Source: Acidisarcina sp. (GTDB lineage Bacteria > Acidobacteriota > Terriglobia > Terriglobales > Acidobacteriaceae). Taken from it: a DNA stretch of 64,000 nt. A program made the translations under genes and the position numbers. Of the stretch, positions 60,714 to 64,000 are shown in pieces. The DNA is taken from assembly GCA_035539175.1 (NCBI GenBank), contig DATLIY010000008.1, positions 372,001 to 436,000 on the forward strand, in the 5' to 3' direction. Positions within the stretch are counted from its first letter, which is position 1; the number at the start of each line of letters is the position of its first letter. Under the pieces are notes generated by a model. It saw only the letters and a list, made by a program, of their open reading frames with translations. It made no database searches and was not told the DNA's origin.

Positions 60714-61442
60714 TCAACCACCAAGATTGAATACAACGTTCACCTGGGTCTCAACCTCGACCGGCTCACCATTGAGCAGGTAGGGCTTATACTTCCAGGT
60801 TCGAACAGCGTCCATTGCCGCCTGCTGCAACATGGGCGGCCCACTTACAACGTGCAAATTTTCGATGCTTCCAGTCTTTGAGATCGTCGCCTGGAGCACA
60901 ACCGTTCCAGAGATGCGCGCTGCCTTTGCAATCGCCGGATACACTGGTGTGGTCTTGCTAAGCAGGTTGCCCTGCATAACACCGGAGGAGACTGCCATCT
61001 TCTTGGGAGGCGCGGCCTTAACGACCGTGGGCTTGGTCTCAATACCGCTCAGAATGCTGCCCATCGCGCCGCCACTTGCGCCCATACCTTCGCCCATGCC
61101 TGCAACACCGCCACCAACCGCCGGCGGCGCTTCAGAGCTGATCATCTTGATGGTTTTAGGAATCTTTGTTGGCGCAGTCAGAGCGTTGTTAACCATCTCC
61201 GAGACTGCCCGCACCTGGTGCACCTGGACTTGCGGGGGCGGCGGGGGTGGAGGCGGTGGGGGTGGAGGCGGTGCCACCAGCAGGGTCGCCATCGCCTGCT
61301 TCGGCAGTGCTTCTGGATAGATCAGGGGAATCAAGATCATGGTCGCAAGTACGGAACCATTCAGGACCAGGCCAACGATTGTGTAGTACTTGCTTTTCGT
61401 CTTGATTCTGCCGGTCGATTCTATCAGGCTGTCTTCAAACAT
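60714..61442 (-). CDS. tonB: TonB family energy transducer
   Basis: A 242-aa protein that spans the periplasm and passes energy from ExbBD to outer-membrane receptors. After a 19-residue cytosolic start it has one membrane helix (TIVGLVLNGSVLATMILIPL), then 13 consecutive prolines at residues 58-70, a linker rich in Gly and Met (about 110-135), and the C-terminal TonB domain (TPVYPAIAKAARISGTVVLQ, then WKYKPYLLNG). Typical TonB proteins have Pro-Lys and Pro-Glu repeats; here a plain polyproline run takes that role. It heads tonB-exbB-exbD-exbD. Confidence 0.95.
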   Translation of the reverse strand: MFEDSLIESTGRIKTKSKYYTIVGLVLNGSVLATMILIPLIYPEALPKQAMATLLVAPPPPPPPPPPPPPQVQVHQVRAVSEMVNNALTAPTKIPKTIKMISSEAPPAVGGGVAGMGEGMGASGGAMGSILSGIETKPTVVKAAPPKKMAVSSGVMQGNLLSKTTPVYPAIAKAARISGTVVLQATISKTGSIENLHVVSGPPMLQQAAMDAVRTWKYKPYLLNGEPVEVETQVNVVFNLGG

Positions 61443-61562
61443 GGCCTACCTCGGTGGAGCTAGCTTTGTATTTCTATATAGACACCGTGCCTACAACTTT
61501 TGATCCCGGCCCATGACGGATTCGAACTACTTTCTTTCAAAATCCGTCCGATTTTTTTTGCT

Positions 61563-62768
61563 TCAGGCCTTTGCGCGACGGGCAGCCGGCAACACTGCCG
61601 CTTTCCCGCGCGAAGCTCGCCAATTCTGGTACGCCACGAGCATGGGAGCAGCGACCGCAATCGAGGAATAGGTTCCGATAAGGATGCCTACCACCAAGGC
61701 GAAGGAGAAACCGTGCAGCACCTCTCCCCCGAACAGGTAGAGCGAGATAACTGTAAGGAACGTGAGCCCAGAGGTCAAGACCGTCCGGCTAAGCGTCTGA
61801 TTAATGCTGCGGTTGACGACGTCTGCCAGGTTCTCGCGACGGGAGATGCGGAGATTTTCGCGGATACGGTCGAAGACGACGATCGTGTCGTTCATCGAGT
61901 AACCAATCAGGGTCAGAATGGCCGCGATCACCGTCAGGGTAATTTCCTTGTTGAACAAGCTGAAGAAGCCCACAGTGATCAGCGTGTCGTGGAAGACGGC
62001 GACGACGGCTGCCGCACCATAGATGAACTCAAACCGAAACCAGAGGTACACCAGCATGCCAGCCAGCGAATATAGGGCCGCAAGCATCGCCTGACGACGC
62101 AGCTGCGCACCTACCTGGGGGCCTACAATCTCCACATTCCGAACGGTAAACCCGGAGAGATAGCTGTCCTGCTTGAGCTGGGCAACAATCGCGGGGTCCG
62201 TCACCGAACTCAACTGGTCAATCGATCCAAGGAGCCCGCTGTGAGCCTTATCGCGATAGTCGAGCACAGCGTTCGCTGCCTGGACATAGCGCTTTTCCGA
62301 GTCTGGCGAAGTACCGAGATGCAGCGGATCTTTCTGCTGCAACAGGTCAGCAACCGCTCCACGGCTCGCGTTGTCGAGGTCGAGCTTGCCCTGATTTGCC
62401 GCTCCCGTCGGGGAGTAGTTCGTCTCCAGCGCCTGGACGATCGTTTGGCGGCCACTGTCCAACCGGGCCTCGCTGGTCTCTTTCTGGGCAAGCGCAATGA
62501 TGACTTCATGGTTGGCGGCCTGGCCATATGCCTGGATACGGGCATCGTGGATGCCTGCGCGATCCGCAGTCGCGCGGATGCGGGCCAGATCAGGCTGCTG
62601 GTCAAATTTGACGTAGACCAGTGTTCCGCCGTGGAAGTCCACGCCGAGAGGAATGTGATGCCAGAAGAGCATCGACAGCACGCCGGCGATGCTGAAAACG
62701 AGCGAGAAGCCGAGGAAATACCACTTCTTCCCGAGCCAATCAATATTTACATCACGAAACAATTCCAC
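61563..62768 (-). CDS. secF: Protein translocase subunit SecF, with enlarged first periplasmic loop
   Basis: Inner-membrane partner of SecD that helps proteins through SecYEG using the proton gradient. The membrane helices GFSLVFSIAGVLSMLFW and, in the second half, VVAVFHDTLITVGFFSLF with TLIGYSMNDTIVVFDRIREN are diagnostic. Length is 401 aa, longer than common SecF proteins (about 300-320); the extra residues are in the first periplasmic domain (about 45-210), which is rich in Gln and Asp. It starts 179 nt after secD in the same direction. A basic tail (RGKAAVLPAARRAKA) ends it. Confidence 0.94.
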   Translation of the reverse strand: MELFRDVNIDWLGKKWYFLGFSLVFSIAGVLSMLFWHHIPLGVDFHGGTLVYVKFDQQPDLARIRATADRAGIHDARIQAYGQAANHEVIIALAQKETSEARLDSGRQTIVQALETNYSPTGAANQGKLDLDNASRGAVADLLQQKDPLHLGTSPDSEKRYVQAANAVLDYRDKAHSGLLGSIDQLSSVTDPAIVAQLKQDSYLSGFTVRNVEIVGPQVGAQLRRQAMLAALYSLAGMLVYLWFRFEFIYGAAAVVAVFHDTLITVGFFSLFNKEITLTVIAAILTLIGYSMNDTIVVFDRIRENLRISRRENLADVVNRSINQTLSRTVLTSGLTFLTVISLYLFGGEVLHGFSFALVVGILIGTYSSIAVAAPMLVAYQNWRASRGKAAVLPAARRAKA

Positions 62769-62947
62769 TGAATTCCGCCTACTCCTCGAGCCGGGCCAAC
62801 CCGGCCTCGTGCTCTAGATTTCTTTCTTGACGGCTTCGGCACTTCTTGGCGCTGCCTTTGCCAGCCGCGCCAATTCCTGAAAACAGGATGCCGCCGATAA
62901 TCCTACTCCGCCGCGAGGACGCCTCGCCGGATGCCTGATACCAGGCA

Positions 62948-64000
62948 TCAGATCGAGAGCGCTTCTCCCCGCGTGTGATGATTCACGTGCCAGTCAAAGA
63001 TTACGCGCGAGACAAAGACCGCCGTAAAGAGGTTGGCCAGCAGACCGAAAGTGAGTGTGACAGCGAAGCCCTTGACCGGGCCACTGCCGAAGAGGAACAA
63101 GATAGCCGCCGAGACGATGGTGGTCACGTGCGTATCGATGATTGTGACCCAGGCATGCGCAAACCCCTGATCCACTGCCGCGGAGGGCGCCTTGCCCGCA
63201 CGCAGTTCCTCGCGAATGCGCTCAAAGATCAGCACGTTGGAATCGACGCCCATACCAATCGTCAGGATGACTCCGGCAATTCCCGGCAGGGTCAGGGTAG
63301 ACCCGCTGAAACCCATAAATCCAAGCAGGATTACAAGGTTCAGAAACAGAGCCAGATCCGCATTGATCCCCGCGCCCCGGTAATAGACGAGCATGAAGAT
63401 CATGACGGCAAGCATGCCGATAATCGAAGCCAGCACGCCCTGGTGAATCGAATCCGCACCCAGCGACGGGCCAACGGTGCGCTCTTCCAGGTAGCGAATC
63501 GAAGCGGGCAGAGCGCCGGTACGCAGCATCAGCGAGAGATCGGCCGATTGCTCCTTGGTGAAACCGCCGGTAATGCGTCCCTGGTCGCGGATGGGCTGTT
63601 GAATGTTCGCCACTTCGCGCACGCGATTGTCGAGTACAACTCCAAGACGATTGCCGATATTGGCGCTGGTGAACTGATAGAAGCGCTCACCGGCTTCCCG
63701 CGTCAGGATGAAGGTGACATCCGGGCGCTGGTTCTCGTCGACCGAGGGCTGCGCATCGCGGAAGTCGCTTCCAGCTACTTCGGAGATGCGCTTGAGGATC
63801 CACACCTGGTCCGCCGTATCTCCACTGGAGACCATGCCGGAGCCGTGCATAATGACCTGATCCGGCGGGACGACTCCGCCGACAGATTGCAGCGCCGCTG
63901 CCTCATCGGGGAATGGGCCGCCCAGCACATGGTGAATCTCCAGCCGTGCCGTCGATTGAATAATCTCCTTGACGCGGCCGGGATCGTCGACGCCGGGCAG
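62948..64000 (-). CDS. secD: Protein translocase subunit SecD, C-terminal part (cut by window end)
   Basis: The N-terminal portion lies beyond the window; the 351 residues seen run from the periplasmic P1 domain (LPGVDDPGRVKEIIQSTARL) to the stop. P1 ends with the P1-head segment RNQGRITGGFTKEQ-like region (QGRITGGFTKEQSADLSLML), and the SecD/SecF membrane domain follows: LTLPGIAGVILTIGMGVDSN, then VLIFERIREELR, and GSGPVKGFAVTLTFGLLANL. Frame and homology are continuous to base 64000, so this is a truncation by the window, not a broken gene. It is first in the secD-secF pair. Confidence 0.95.
   Translation of the reverse strand: MPGVDDPGRVKEIIQSTARLEIHHVLGGPFPDEAAALQSVGGVVPPDQVIMHGSGMVSSGDTADQVWILKRISEVAGSDFRDAQPSVDENQRPDVTFILTREAGERFYQFTSANIGNRLGVVLDNRVREVANIQQPIRDQGRITGGFTKEQSADLSLMLRTGALPASIRYLEERTVGPSLGADSIHQGVLASIIGMLAVMIFMLVYYRGAGINADLALFLNLVILLGFMGFSGSTLTLPGIAGVILTIGMGVDSNVLIFERIREELRAGKAPSAAVDQGFAHAWVTIIDTHVTTIVSAAILFLFGSGPVKGFAVTLTFGLLANLFTAVFVSRVIFDWHVNHHTRGEALSI

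Noticed and set aside
62948-64000. SecD as a broken gene starting inside the window
   Set aside because: Homology continues in the same frame to the last base, so the gene simply extends beyond the window.

Overview
The window looks like chromosomal DNA of an acidobacterium, most likely of the Terriglobia/Acidobacteriaceae type. The evidence is the high G+C, the large outer-membrane receptors that carry an N-terminal carboxypeptidase-regulatory-like (Cna-B) domain, the lptD, tonB and exbBD genes that mark a diderm envelope, and the many glycoside hydrolases and Tat-exported proteins. This lineage call is inference from gene content, not a phylogenetic placement. No phage, insertion sequence, CRISPR array or plasmid gene was found. 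Most of the region is ordinary core and lifestyle chromosome.

Layout. 1-10445 is all on the minus strand: a GH92 mannosidase behind a methyltransferase and a UbiA-like membrane protein, a glpK-glpD-glpF glycerol operon, and a Tat-exported GH2 hydrolase. 10446-11166 is a gene-free stretch with a copy of a dispersed repeat. 11167-18640 (plus) holds a 1179-aa TonB-dependent-type outer-membrane protein, a secreted TPR protein, a Tat-exported alkaline-phosphatase-superfamily protein with an incomplete metal site, and a 405-aa protein I cannot assign. 18739-22064 (plus) holds a small exported Cys/His/Met-rich protein, a TonB-dependent receptor and a single-domain VKOR. A tRNA with a CAU anticodon follows, then a large minus-strand TonB receptor, an orphan OppD-type ATPase and a metallophosphoesterase.

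27378-32811 (minus) is a housekeeping block: ispE, tRNA-Gln, prs, rplY, pth, rpsF, rpsR, rplI. 32945-41467 is mainly plus strand: a HAD phosphatase, a sugar isomerase-like TIM barrel, asnS, an arginase-family enzyme, mtgA, ddl and a small membrane protein, with a GT-C glycosyltransferase on the minus strand. 41552-46743 (minus) holds yceD-rpmF-plsX-fabD, a ThiE-like protein and an RDD membrane protein with an internal 15-bp minisatellite. 46980-55640 holds lptD, a periplasmic rhodanese and TlpA pair, a GH29 fucosidase (minus), a DsbA/DsbG-like thiol protein, a SurA-like chaperone and a Gfo/Idh/MocA oxidoreductase. 55661-64000 (minus) is secD (cut by the window end), secF, tonB, exbB, two exbD genes, a TPR lipoprotein, and a biotin carboxylase with a separate biotin-carrier subunit.

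How it fits together. The tonB-exbB-exbD-exbD block can energise the receptors. GH92, GH2 and GH29 enzymes, the MocA-type oxidoreductase, the sugar isomerase-like protein and the glycerol operon point to scavenging of glycans and polyols. VKOR, the DsbA-like protein, TlpA and the rhodanese make a scattered exported thiol-redox set. LptD, SurA, MtgA, Ddl, FabD/PlsX and SecDF cover envelope building. Many genes appear to start at TTG or GTG behind a good Shine-Dalgarno, so several starts given here are shorter than the longest open frame.
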